From assembly GCA_965247075.1 (NCBI GenBank), contig CBDFGK010000002.1:868001-932000 (forward strand): DNA of 64,000 nt, read 5' to 3'. Source of the DNA: CBDFGK01 sp965247075 (lineage in GTDB: Bacteria; Pseudomonadota; Gammaproteobacteria; Pseudomonadales; Halieaceae). The translations under genes and the position numbers were made by a program. This document shows, piece by piece, positions 36,081 to 44,702 of this stretch (its first letter is position 1; each line of letters starts with the position of its first letter). Below the pieces are notes generated by a model. The model searched no databases, was not told the DNA's origin, and saw only the letters and a list, made by a program, of their open reading frames with translations.

Positions 36081-37388
36081 CTAGCCGTCCAGGCTCTCAA
36101 CCCGGATACGGGTGATCTCTCCCTGGACACTTTCCAGTGATTCTATTTGTGTTACGGCACTGATCAGTTTCGACTCCTGCACCGGATTGGTGAGAATAAT
36201 CACCGGCACGCACGCCTCGCCTGCGGGCGGTTGCTTTTGGATCAAAGCCTCAATGCTTATACCTGCCTCACTGCAAATCCTGGCAATTTCTGAAAGCACT
36301 CCCGGTTTGTCCTCTACAGTCATGCGCATGTAGTAGGCTGTCTCTACCTGGTCAATAGTCAGGATGGGCAGTTCAACTATATGATTGCTGTCAACTCCCA
36401 GGCCAGCCACCGCATGGCGTTGCCCCAGTGCTAGGTCTCGCGCGAGATCGATGATATCTGCTACCACCGCCGATGCCGTCGCAGAACCGCCCGCCCCCGC
36501 ACCATAATACAGGGTAGGACCAGCCGCATCGCCTTCAACCAAAACTGCATTTTTAACACCATTTACGTTGGCCAGTAGCCGTTTTTCGGGAATCAGGGTG
36601 GGATGTACACGCAGCTCTATGCCAGCCGTGCAACGCCGCGCTATGCCCAGATGCTTGATGCGGTAACCCAGTTCCTCTGCATATTCGACATCGCTGGTGG
36701 CGATACGGGTGATGCCTTCGGTAAACACCTTGTCGAACTGCAGCGGCATACTGAACGCGATGGAGGCCAGAATTACCAGCTTGTGGGCCGCATCAATCCC
36801 TTCCACATCAAAAGTGGGGTCTGCTTCTGCATAACCCAGTGACTGCGCTTCTGCCAATACATCCGAAAATTCGCGACCTTTTTCACGCATTTCACTAAGA
36901 ATAAAATTACCCGTGCCGTTGATAATGCCAGCCAACCACTGAATCCGATTAGCCGCCAGGCCCTCGCGCAGTGCCTTGATAATTGGAATACCACCGGCCA
37001 CAGCAGCTTCGTAGGCGATAGTGACACCTGCGTCTTCCGCCATTTTCAACAGATCGTTGCCGTGCTCGGCAATCAGTGCCTTGTTAGCGGTAACCACATG
37101 TTTGCCATTCGACAGCGCCTGTCGCACCAGTTGCAGAGCCGCGTCAGTGCCACCGATCAACTCCACCAGAATATCGATGTCCGGGTCAGACGCCAGTGCA
37201 AAAATGTCGCGACTGACCGGGGTATCCCCGGTATCACAGGCGGGGTTGTCCCGTCTGGCGCCAATATGGACAATCCCCAGTTCACAACCGGCCCGCGCCG
37301 ACAATGCTGCGGCATTCTTTTGCATTAACCGGTAGGTGCCCGCGCCCACCGTACCCAGTCCACAAATGCCAATCCTTACCGTATTCAT
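36081..37388 (-). CDS. hom: Homoserine dehydrogenase
   Basis: NAD(P)H-dependent reduction of aspartate semialdehyde to homoserine, 435 aa. Rossmann motif GICGLGTVGAGTYRLM at the N-terminus, catalytic region AGIINGTGNFILSEM, and a C-terminal ACT domain (about residues 350-430) that usually gives threonine feedback control. No fused aspartokinase. Its ATG shares one base with the alaC stop (TGATG), so translation is coupled. Confidence 0.96.
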   Translation of the reverse strand: MNTVRIGICGLGTVGAGTYRLMQKNAAALSARAGCELGIVHIGARRDNPACDTGDTPVSRDIFALASDPDIDILVELIGGTDAALQLVRQALSNGKHVVTANKALIAEHGNDLLKMAEDAGVTIAYEAAVAGGIPIIKALREGLAANRIQWLAGIINGTGNFILSEMREKGREFSDVLAEAQSLGYAEADPTFDVEGIDAAHKLVILASIAFSMPLQFDKVFTEGITRIATSDVEYAEELGYRIKHLGIARRCTAGIELRVHPTLIPEKRLLANVNGVKNAVLVEGDAAGPTLYYGAGAGGSATASAVVADIIDLARDLALGQRHAVAGLGVDSNHIVELPILTIDQVETAYYMRMTVEDKPGVLSEIARICSEAGISIEALIQKQPPAGEACVPVIILTNPVQESKLISAVTQIESLESVQGEITRIRVESLDG

Positions 37389-38575
37389 CAGGCCAAACCA
37401 TCCTTTCGAATCATGCGTTTAATACTGCGCAGCGCCTGGCGCGTACGGTGTTCGTTTTCGATCAATCCGAAGCGCACGTAGCCCTCTCCATATTCGCCAA
37501 ATCCAATGCCAGGCGAAACCGCTACTTTAGCTTCTATCAGCAATTTTTTACTAAACTCCAGCGAACCCAGGTCGCGATAAAATTCGGGAATTTGCGCCCA
37601 CACAAACATGGTGGCCCGGGGTAGCTCTACCGGCCAACCAGCGGCGTTGAGGCCGCTACACAGCACGTCACGTCGCTTCCGGTAGAGCTGTCTTATTTCC
37701 TCCACACAGGATTGATCACCTTCCAGCGCTGATATTGCCGCTACCTGGATAGGGGTAAACATCCCGTAATCCAGGTAGGACTTCATACGCGCCAGGGCTC
37801 CCACCAGCGCTGTATTTCCGCAGCAAAACCCAACCCGCCAGCCGGGCATATTGTAACTTTTGGAGAGGGAGAAGAACTCCACTGCCACTTCTTTGGCACC
37901 CTCGACCTGCAAAATGGAAGGCGCCTGATAACCGTCAAAACAGATATCTGCGTAAGCCAGGTCCTGTACTACCCATATTTCGTGCTCCCGTGCGATTGCC
38001 ACAACCTTTTCAAAAAATGGCAACTCCACGCAGTGGGTGGTTGGATTGCTGGGGAAATTCAAGACCAGCATCTTGGGCCGGGGCCAACTGTTCTTGATGG
38101 CGTTTTCCAGCTCGGTAAAGAAATCCTCCTCATCTGCCATCGGTACGTGACGGATGTCGGCACCGGCGATCACAAACCCATAGGGGTGTATGGGGTACGA
38201 GGGATTGGGTACCAGGATCGCATCGCCAGGGCCGGTGGTAGCCAAGGCCAGGTGAGCCAGGCCCTCCTTGGAGCCGAGGGTAACAATGGTCTCTGTCTCT
38301 GGGTTGAGATCCACATCGTAGCGACGCTTGTACCAGGCGCTGATCGCCTTGCGCAAACGCGGGATACCCCTGGACTGTGAATAGCGATGCGTATCGCTGC
38401 GCCGGGCAGTCTCTACGAGCTTATCGACGATGTGTTCAGGGGTGGCCTGGTCGGGATTGCCCATGCCAAAATCGATGATATCTTCTCCCGCAGCCCTGGC
38501 TTGCTGCCTGAGATCACCGATCACATTAAATACGTAGGGCGGCAGGCGCTCTATGCGCTGAAAATTGTCTTTCAT
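37388..38575 (-). CDS. alaC: Alanine-synthesising transaminase AlaC
   Basis: 395-aa class I/II PLP aminotransferase. Signature FGMGNPDQATPEHIVDKL and the PLP-lysine segment FFSLSKSYNMPGWRVGF (Lys239) match the AlaC/YfdZ family (glutamate-pyruvate transaminase). It heads the alaC-hom-thrC-recJ run. Confidence 0.9.
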   Translation of the reverse strand: MKDNFQRIERLPPYVFNVIGDLRQQARAAGEDIIDFGMGNPDQATPEHIVDKLVETARRSDTHRYSQSRGIPRLRKAISAWYKRRYDVDLNPETETIVTLGSKEGLAHLALATTGPGDAILVPNPSYPIHPYGFVIAGADIRHVPMADEEDFFTELENAIKNSWPRPKMLVLNFPSNPTTHCVELPFFEKVVAIAREHEIWVVQDLAYADICFDGYQAPSILQVEGAKEVAVEFFSLSKSYNMPGWRVGFCCGNTALVGALARMKSYLDYGMFTPIQVAAISALEGDQSCVEEIRQLYRKRRDVLCSGLNAAGWPVELPRATMFVWAQIPEFYRDLGSLEFSKKLLIEAKVAVSPGIGFGEYGEGYVRFGLIENEHRTRQALRSIKRMIRKDGLA

Positions 38576-38635
38576 GGTTATTTACGGCAACGTCAAATGG
38601 AGGGTAAGTAAAGGCAGGGAACCTTACCAATGCCA

Positions 38636-38661
38636 GGGGTCAGAGTCCAGACTCTGACCCC
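38636..38661. repeat. 26-bp palindromic repeat, copy 1
   Basis: Perfect 12-bp arms (GGGGTCAGAGTC and its complement) around a CA centre, placed 1 nt beyond the dsbC stop. Same element as at 45977 and 63641, with only the central two bases varying. It could act as a transcription terminator, but it lacks a T-run. Confidence 0.85.
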
Positions 38662-38662
38662 A

Positions 38663-39391
38663 CTACCGGTCAATACCCATACGTGCTGTCAGATCCCCGG
38701 CAGACATATAACCGGGCAATAGCCGGCCATTTTCCATAACCAGGGCCGGGGTACCGCGTACGCCCACTTTCTGTCCCAACATATACTGGTCAGCTACCGG
38801 GTTGCCCGGGCAGACATGGTCCGGCAGGGTTTCTCGATTCTTAAGACGGGTCAGGGCCCCCTGGCGATCGTTTGCGCACCAGGCGGTGGCAATCTTTCGA
38901 TAGGACTCGCTGCCTACACCCGCCCGCGGGTACGCCAGATAGCGCACTTCGACCCCGGCGCGATTCAGGGCCGGCACTTCCCTGTGAAGTTTCTGGCAGT
39001 AAAAACAGTCTACATCGGTAAATACGGTGATTGCCCCCTGGGTCTCCCCTTCTGCAGGGAAGATAATCATGTCTTTCTGCTCCACCCCTGCCAGCAGTTC
39101 AATGCGCTGCAGGTCCCGCTGCTGCTCCGCCAGGTTGACGATGCCGCCGACCCCCACGGAAAACAAATCCCCCAGAAAGAAAAAGTCCCCATTGGCGGTG
39201 ACATACAATACCGGGCCCGCTGTGAGCTGCACTTCGTAGATCTCCGCGACCACACTGGGTTCAATCGATACAATCTGAAAATCAGGCCGCGCCAGTTGCA
39301 ATTTGCCACGTATATCAGCTTCCGGGCCAGCCAGTGCCGCCCCGGAAAGAACAAGCAAAAATAACAGTCGTGTGGCCAAAAACAAAAACAT
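38663..39391 (-). CDS. dsbC: Thiol:disulfide interchange protein DsbC
   Basis: Periplasmic disulfide isomerase, 242 aa: signal peptide (about residues 1-21), N-terminal dimerisation domain, and a thioredoxin fold with the active site CFYC (Cys129, Cys132). A cis-Pro loop RGTPALVM and the second structural disulfide (Cys172, Cys194) are also present. Lies between xerD and alaC-hom, as in pseudomonads (xerD-dsbC-hom). Confidence 0.95.
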   Translation of the reverse strand: MFLFLATRLLFLLVLSGAALAGPEADIRGKLQLARPDFQIVSIEPSVVAEIYEVQLTAGPVLYVTANGDFFFLGDLFSVGVGGIVNLAEQQRDLQRIELLAGVEQKDMIIFPAEGETQGAITVFTDVDCFYCQKLHREVPALNRAGVEVRYLAYPRAGVGSESYRKIATAWCANDRQGALTRLKNRETLPDHVCPGNPVADQYMLGQKVGVRGTPALVMENGRLLPGYMSAGDLTARMGIDR

Positions 39392-39443
39392 CTCCTGATC
39401 TCATTTCATTTTGGTTGGAACACGCTGCCAGCGCGGAGTTCCC

Positions 39444-40328
39444 CTATCCGCGGGGGTGATGTTGCGCATGCAGGTCTTTCATTCTCTCCCTGGCTACATG
39501 CGTGTATATCTGTGTTGTAGTCAGGTCACTGTGCCCCAGCAGCAATTGTACAACCCGCAAGTCTGCGCCGTGGTTCAACAGGTGGGTAGCAAATGCATGA
39601 CGCAGGGTATGAGGCGACAAGTTGGGCGCAATACCCGCTCGCTGGGTATAGATTTTAATACGATACCAGAAAGCCTGGCGAGTCATTTGTGTACCGCGTC
39701 GACTGGGAAATACCACCTCGGCCGGTACGCCCTTGAGTAAATCCATGCGGGTGCTGCGCATGTATCGCTGCAGCCAGCTCAAAGCTTCCTCACCCATGGG
39801 CACCAACCGCTCCTTGCCACCCTTGCCGACCACACGTACCACGCCCTGATTGATACTTACCTGCGCAATCTGCAGGCCGACCAGTTCACTGACTCGCAGT
39901 CCACAGGCATAGAGCAACTCCAGCATGGTGCGATCACGCAGCTCAAGTGGATCATCTACATTGGGAGCAGCCAACAGGGTCTCAACATCTGCCTCACTGA
40001 TGGATTTAGGCAGGGGGCGACCCAATTTCGGACTGTCAATGTCCATACTGGGATCGCTGTCGAGTACTCCTTCGCGCAACTGGTATCGGTAGAAACCGCG
40101 GATACAGGACAGAAAGCGTGCCGTCGAGCGAGCCGAACGGCCCAACTCAATGCGCCGGCCCAGGTAGGCCAACAGGTGAGCATCACTCACTGCCAGCAGG
40201 GATACCTGCTGTTCGCGCTGTAGCCAGTCAGAAAATTGGCAAAGATCGCGCCGGTAAGATACCAACGTGTTCTCACTAAGGCCCTTTTCCATCCACAGGG
40301 CGTCAAGGTATTGATCGATGACCGACAT
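39444..40328 (-). CDS. xerD: Site-specific tyrosine recombinase XerD
   Basis: 294 aa, acts with XerC at dif to resolve chromosome dimers. The N-terminal SAM-like domain starts VIDQYLDALWMEKGLSENTL. The catalytic set is complete: Arg145 in ACGLRVSEL, Lys in VVGKGGKERL, His240 and Arg243 in SPHTLRHAFATH, His266 in LLGHSDLTTT, Tyr275 in IYTHV. The ATG sits directly in the T-run of the rplS terminator and has no Shine-Dalgarno. Confidence 0.95.
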   Translation of the reverse strand: MSVIDQYLDALWMEKGLSENTLVSYRRDLCQFSDWLQREQQVSLLAVSDAHLLAYLGRRIELGRSARSTARFLSCIRGFYRYQLREGVLDSDPSMDIDSPKLGRPLPKSISEADVETLLAAPNVDDPLELRDRTMLELLYACGLRVSELVGLQIAQVSINQGVVRVVGKGGKERLVPMGEEALSWLQRYMRSTRMDLLKGVPAEVVFPSRRGTQMTRQAFWYRIKIYTQRAGIAPNLSPHTLRHAFATHLLNHGADLRVVQLLLGHSDLTTTQIYTHVARERMKDLHAQHHPRG

Positions 40329-40353
40329 AAAAAGGGCGGCTTGCGCCGCCCTT
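40328..40353 (-). terminator. Rho-independent terminator after rplS
   Basis: On the minus strand a 9-bp stem AAGGGCGGC/GCCGCCCTT with loop GCAA is followed by TTT, 7 nt after the rplS stop. It closes the rpsP-rimM-trmD-rplS operon and abuts the xerD start codon. Confidence 0.85.
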
Positions 40354-40360
40354 CCTTGAG

Positions 40361-40723
40361 TTACTTGGCCAGCTTTTGCTTGATACGGGCAGCCCTGCCA
40401 CTCCGTTCACGCAGGTAGTACAGCTTGGCCTGGCGAACATCGCCACGGCGTTTGACGGTAATGCTGTCAACCAGCGGGCTGTAGGTCTGGAAAGTACGCT
40501 CCACACCAATGCCGTGAGAAATCTTGCGAACTGTGAACGCAGAGTTAAGGGCGCGATTGCGCTTGCCAATAACTACACCCTCAAAGGCCTGCAGTCGCTC
40601 TCGCGTACCTTCCTTTACCTTTACCTGTACGACAACGGTATCGCCGGGGGCAAATTCCGGTATTGCCTTTTCCATTTGCTCCGCTTCAATCTGCGAAATA
40701 ATGCTGTTGTTGCTGCTCATCAC
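40361..40723 (-). CDS. rplS: 50S ribosomal protein L19
   Basis: 120 aa at the interface of the ribosomal subunits. The family core FAPGDTVVVQVKVKEGTRER, FEGVVIGKRNRALNSAFTVR and KLYYLRERSGRAARIKQKL is intact. Last gene of the rpsP operon, 12 nt after trmD, with a terminator behind it. Confidence 0.98.
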   Translation of the reverse strand: MMSSNNSIISQIEAEQMEKAIPEFAPGDTVVVQVKVKEGTRERLQAFEGVVIGKRNRALNSAFTVRKISHGIGVERTFQTYSPLVDSITVKRRGDVRQAKLYYLRERSGRAARIKQKLAK

Positions 40724-40735
40724 TGAACTCCTGTA

Positions 40736-41473
40736 TTAACTCATTTCACGGCGGTATTCCGCCAGTAATTCTTCTTCCTCAGGTGTTAACACCCGCTGCT
40801 CCAGCAAGTCGGGTCGTCGCTCCAGCGTTCGCCCCAGGGCCTGCTTTAACCGCCAGCGGCGAATCGCTTCATGATTCCCGCTCAATAAAACTTCCGGTAC
40901 GCAGTGGCTCGCATATTGCTCCGGCCGCGTGTAATGGGGGCAATCCAGCAAGCCCCCCGCAAAAGAGTCCTGCCCGGCAGATAACTCGTGCCCCAGCACT
41001 CCGGGTAATTGACGACTTACCGCGTCGATCACCACCATGGCAGCAATCTCACCGCCACTCAAAACATAATCGCCGATGGATATTTCCTCATCGACTTCAG
41101 CCTCCAGCAAGCGCTCATCCACGCCTTCATAGCGGCCAGCCACCAGGATCAACGATTCTACCCCGGCCAGTTGCTGCGCTTTGGCGTGATCGAAACGTTG
41201 TCCCTGGGGAGAGAGATACACTACCCGTGCACCTTCTCCAACCTCGGCCCTGGCATTGGCAATAGCCAACTCAAGGGTATCGATCTTCATCAGCATACCG
41301 GGGCCACCGCCGTAAGGTCGATCGTCCACTGTGCCATGCTTGTCAGTGGCGTAATCCCTGGGATTACTCAGATGCAGCCGTAACTGCCCTTCTGCCACCG
41401 CTCTGCCGGTAACTCCATAGTCACTGACAGTTGCAAACATCTCTGGAAACAGGCTTACCACTGCTATGTGCAC
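40736..41473 (-). CDS. trmD: tRNA (guanine37-N1)-methyltransferase
   Basis: 245-aa SPOUT methyltransferase making m1G37 to prevent frameshifting. The trefoil-knot SAM site is seen in VLSGGEIAAMVVIDAVSRQL and VAGRYEGVDERL; the N-terminus IAVVSLFPEMF is typical. Starts 3 nt after rimM. Confidence 0.97.
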   Translation of the reverse strand: MHIAVVSLFPEMFATVSDYGVTGRAVAEGQLRLHLSNPRDYATDKHGTVDDRPYGGGPGMLMKIDTLELAIANARAEVGEGARVVYLSPQGQRFDHAKAQQLAGVESLILVAGRYEGVDERLLEAEVDEEISIGDYVLSGGEIAAMVVIDAVSRQLPGVLGHELSAGQDSFAGGLLDCPHYTRPEQYASHCVPEVLLSGNHEAIRRWRLKQALGRTLERRPDLLEQRVLTPEEEELLAEYRREMS

Positions 41474-41476
41474 AGC

Positions 41477-42004
41477 CTAAAACTCCGCATCCCAATCTAT
41501 CTGGATAGTACCCGCCGGCAGGTCGATTTCTTTTACCACTGCACCGCGCAACCAGGGTATCAGTCGCTCACGCTGATCGCGGCTGCCTTCACAGGGCTTT
41601 ACCACCATCACGTCGTTAGCGCCGGTTTTTATCAGGTGGTCAACCTGACCCAGCAACTCTCCCGCGCATTCCACTGACAGCCCCTGCAGTTGATGCCAGT
41701 AGAATTCGTCATCCGCCAAATCCGGTAGCTCAGCCACAGGAACGGCGATATCACTTCCCTTGAGGAGCTCGGCCCGGTTGCGATCATCAACACCGTGTAG
41801 GTGTGCGACCAAACCCTTGCCGTGGCGCCTGCCCTCATCAATGCCAATAGCTTCCCATTTGCCCTGACGCTGAATCGTCCAATTTTTGTAAGCAAGCAGG
41901 TTTTCAACCGGTTCGGTAAAAGAGTGAATCCTGACCCACCCCTTGACACCGTAAACACCGCTAATGCGGCCGATTATCAAGGTTTCGCAGTCGAGTTCAC
42001 CCAC
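41477..42004 (-). CDS. rimM: Ribosome maturation factor RimM
   Basis: 175-aa 30S assembly factor: N-terminal RimM barrel (ETLIIGRISGVYGVKGWVRI) and C-terminal PRC barrel (DDEFYWHQLQGLSVECAGEL, ending LPAGTIQIDWDAEF). Contiguous with rpsP (10 nt) and trmD. Confidence 0.96.
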   Translation of the reverse strand: MGELDCETLIIGRISGVYGVKGWVRIHSFTEPVENLLAYKNWTIQRQGKWEAIGIDEGRRHGKGLVAHLHGVDDRNRAELLKGSDIAVPVAELPDLADDEFYWHQLQGLSVECAGELLGQVDHLIKTGANDVMVVKPCEGSRDQRERLIPWLRGAVVKEIDLPAGTIQIDWDAEF

Positions 42005-42014
42005 TACACCACAC

Positions 42015-42263
42015 TCACGCGGCAGTTGCAGATTCCTTGATCAGCGAGGCCACCCGCGCAGATATCTGGGCACCTTGAGACACCCAGTAATCAATGCGTT
42101 CGCCGTCCACACGCAGACGCTCTTCAGCACCCTTGGCGATAGGATTGAAAAAGCCTACCCGCTCAATAAAGCGGCCATTACGCGAGTTGCGGCTGTCGGT
42201 GACTGTCATGTGATAAAACGGGCGTTGCTTGGAACCACCCCTTGCCAAACGTATTGTTACCAT
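42015..42263 (-). CDS. rpsP: 30S ribosomal protein S16
   Basis: 82 aa, starting MVTIRLARGGSKQRPFYHMT with the family segment GRFIERVGFFNPIAKGAEER. First gene of the rpsP-rimM-trmD-rplS operon, just downstream of ffh. Confidence 0.98.
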   Translation of the reverse strand: MVTIRLARGGSKQRPFYHMTVTDSRNSRNGRFIERVGFFNPIAKGAEERLRVDGERIDYWVSQGAQISARVASLIKESATAA

Positions 42264-42355
42264 TGTCTTAAAACTTCCTCAATATTGGCGGCTTCTGCCG
42301 CGATCGTGCTTACATCCACACAACGAGGAACCACCCGATCCCGGCCAAGGCGCGT

Positions 42356-42384
42356 ATTTTACGTGAAAGAGACTGCCAATGTAA
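42356..42384 (-). promoter_or_regulatory. Probable promoter of the rpsP operon
   Basis: On the minus strand TTACAT (42384-42379) and TAAAAT (42361-42356) with a 17-bp spacer and a GC-rich discriminator (GCGCC), the form expected for a stringently controlled ribosomal operon. About 93 bp before the rpsP start. Confidence 0.5.
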
Positions 42385-42418
42385 CCCCCGAAAACCAGAA
42401 TTTTCCCAGGGATTTCCG

Positions 42419-43765
42419 TTACTTAGGTGCAGGCCGGGGCCAGCTCATTCCGCGCATCATTTTCTGCATGCCGCCACCCTTCATTTTCTTCATCATTTTC
42501 TGCATTTGCTTGTGCTGCTTGAGCAGGCGATTGAGATCTTGTATCTGGGTACCAGAGCCAGCGGTGATGCGCCGCTTGCGAGATCCCTGGATAAGCTCTG
42601 GGCGACTACGCTCCAGCGGGGTCATGGAATTGATCATCGCCTCCATGCGCGAGAATTGCTTGACGTCTATATTCTGGGCCTGGGCCATATGGCCCATCCC
42701 CGGCAGCTTGTCCAGCACACCGGCAATACCCCCCATGCTGGTAATTTGCTGCAACTGATCGCGAAAATCTTCCAGGTCGAAGCGCTTCCCCTGCTTGCCC
42801 TTGCGCGCCAGTCGCTCGGCCTTCTGCTGATCAATTTTCTGTTCGGCGTCCTCAATTAACGAGAGCACGTCTCCCATGCCCAGGATACGGGAAGCGAGCC
42901 GGTCCGGGTGAAATGGGTCCAGCGCAGTGGTTTTCTCCCCTACCCCCAGGAATTTGATGGGCTTGCCGGTTACCGCCCGTACCGACAAAGCGGCACCACC
43001 GCGGGTATCGGCGTCCACCTTGGTGAGAATCACACCGGTCAGCGGCAGCGAATCATTAAACGCCTTGGCCGTAATGGCCGCGTCCTGGCCGGTCATCGCG
43101 TCGACAACAAACAAGGTCTCCGCAGGCTTAACACCGGCGTGTAATGCAGCGATCTCCGCCATCATCGCATCGTCAATGGCGAGGCGACCAGCGGTATCAA
43201 TAATCAGCACATCACAGAACTTTATACCGGCTTGCCTGACAGCTGCCTCGGCGATGGCCAGCGGCTGTTGGTCCTCACTGCTGGGGAAAAACCGGGCACC
43301 CACCTCTTCGGCCAGTGTTTCCAATTGCTTGATGGCCGCCGGTCGGTATACGTCCACACTGGTCACCATTACTGACTTTTTATCCCGCTCCCGAAGCAGG
43401 CGCGCCAGTTTCGCTACCGAGGTGGTTTTGCCCGCACCCTGCAGACCGGCCATCAGCACTACAACCGGTGGCGTTGACGCCAGGTTCAGCGACTCGTTGG
43501 CAACCCCCATCAATGCTTCCAGTTCCGCCTGAACGATTTTGACAAATACCTGGCCGGGGCTGAGGCTGCTGGATACTTCCCGTCCTATCGCCCGAGCGCG
43601 AACAGACTCGACAAAATCCTTGACCACTGGCAGGGCCACATCGGCTTCCAGTAGCGCCATACGCACCTCGCGCAGGGTCTCCTGTATATTTTCCTCGGTT
43701 AATTTCGCCTTGCCTGTTATAGCGCGCAGGCTGTGGCAAAGGCGCTCACTCAGGTTCTCAAACAT
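42419..43765 (-). CDS. ffh: Signal recognition particle protein
   Basis: 448-aa SRP54 GTPase that targets nascent membrane proteins to FtsY. N domain, then G domain with P-loop AGLQGAGKTTSVAKLA, VDVYRPAAIKQL, IIDTAGRL and TKVDADTRGG. A Met-rich M domain follows (MGGIAGVLDKLPGMGHM, MQKMMKKMKGGGMQKMMRGM). Followed by the rpsP operon, the conserved order. Confidence 0.98.
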   Translation of the reverse strand: MFENLSERLCHSLRAITGKAKLTEENIQETLREVRMALLEADVALPVVKDFVESVRARAIGREVSSSLSPGQVFVKIVQAELEALMGVANESLNLASTPPVVVLMAGLQGAGKTTSVAKLARLLRERDKKSVMVTSVDVYRPAAIKQLETLAEEVGARFFPSSEDQQPLAIAEAAVRQAGIKFCDVLIIDTAGRLAIDDAMMAEIAALHAGVKPAETLFVVDAMTGQDAAITAKAFNDSLPLTGVILTKVDADTRGGAALSVRAVTGKPIKFLGVGEKTTALDPFHPDRLASRILGMGDVLSLIEDAEQKIDQQKAERLARKGKQGKRFDLEDFRDQLQQITSMGGIAGVLDKLPGMGHMAQAQNIDVKQFSRMEAMINSMTPLERSRPELIQGSRKRRITAGSGTQIQDLNRLLKQHKQMQKMMKKMKGGGMQKMMRGMSWPRPAPK

Positions 43766-43849
43766 TGAAAATTCTCACTGCTATTGCTAATGCGCGGACA
43801 AATCGGTACAAAGATGCGAAGTATACGTTAATCGTGAATCTATCCCCTA

Positions 43850-44644
43850 ATGCCCAGCGCCATAATTGCCGCCGCTCTTTATCTTCTGGTCACCGTGGTA
43901 CAGTTGCGGCGATTCAAACACGCCGAGACAAACGGCAACCGCACAGTGATTGCCCTGTGCATAGCTGCCGTACTGGTACACGGTTACAGTGCCTTCAACG
44001 CTATTCAGTCGCCGGCCGGCATTAACCTGGGTTTCTTCAAGATATCCTCGCTTATTTTCTGGATGATAAACCTGTTCTTTCTGCTCAGCCTGTTGCGCCG
44101 GCCGCTGGCCAACCTCGGCATTGTGTTGTTTCCGCTGTCAGCCCTGGCGGTGTTGGTATCGGCGGCGGCGCCCGGCAACGCGCAGCCCTTCGACGATTTG
44201 CCCAGCGGCATGTGGCTGCATATAGGCAGCTCGGTATTAGCCTACGCGGTGTTGACTATCGCCGCCTGCCAGGCTGGCGCAGTCGCCGCCCTGGACTACC
44301 AGTTACGACACCGACACACGCGCGCACTGGTGCAAATTTTGCCGCCACTACAGCTCATGGAAACCATGCTATTCGAACTGGTGTGGGTAGGCTTGCTGCT
44401 ACTGACCATCGCAATCGGTTCTGGCATGGTTTTCCTGGAGGACATCTTCGCTCAGCACCTGGTACACAAAACGGTATTAACCATGAGTGCATGGTTACTG
44501 TTCGCCACCTTGCTGTGGGGACACCACCAGTTAGGCTGGCGCAGCCAGACTGCGGTTCGTTTCACGCTGAGCGGGTTTATTGTGTTAATGCTGGGCTATT
44601 TTGGTAGCAAATTTGTGCTCGAGCTTATTCTTCACCAAACGTAG
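43850..44644 (+). CDS. ypjD: CcsA-family cytochrome c assembly protein YpjD
   Basis: 264-aa inner-membrane protein with about eight helices, of the CcsA/CcmC/HemX superfamily. The conserved stretch LPSGMWLHIGSSVLAYAVLT carries a His that is a haem ligand in relatives. The gene is usually divergent from ffh and followed by corB, as here. Its actual role in YpjD proteins is not established. Confidence 0.88.
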   Translation: MPSAIIAAALYLLVTVVQLRRFKHAETNGNRTVIALCIAAVLVHGYSAFNAIQSPAGINLGFFKISSLIFWMINLFFLLSLLRRPLANLGIVLFPLSALAVLVSAAAPGNAQPFDDLPSGMWLHIGSSVLAYAVLTIAACQAGAVAALDYQLRHRHTRALVQILPPLQLMETMLFELVWVGLLLLTIAIGSGMVFLEDIFAQHLVHKTVLTMSAWLLFATLLWGHHQLGWRSQTAVRFTLSGFIVLMLGYFGSKFVLELILHQT

Positions 44645-44702
44645 ACAGCAACTCTGTTTTTCTTCAAGATAACCGCTCTAATCGCCACGGGGTACCCCCT
44701 GT

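Noticed and set aside
44689..44698. GGGGTACCCC palindrome before corB
   Set aside because: Too short and single; it also lies where the Shine-Dalgarno region would be. No support for a specific role.
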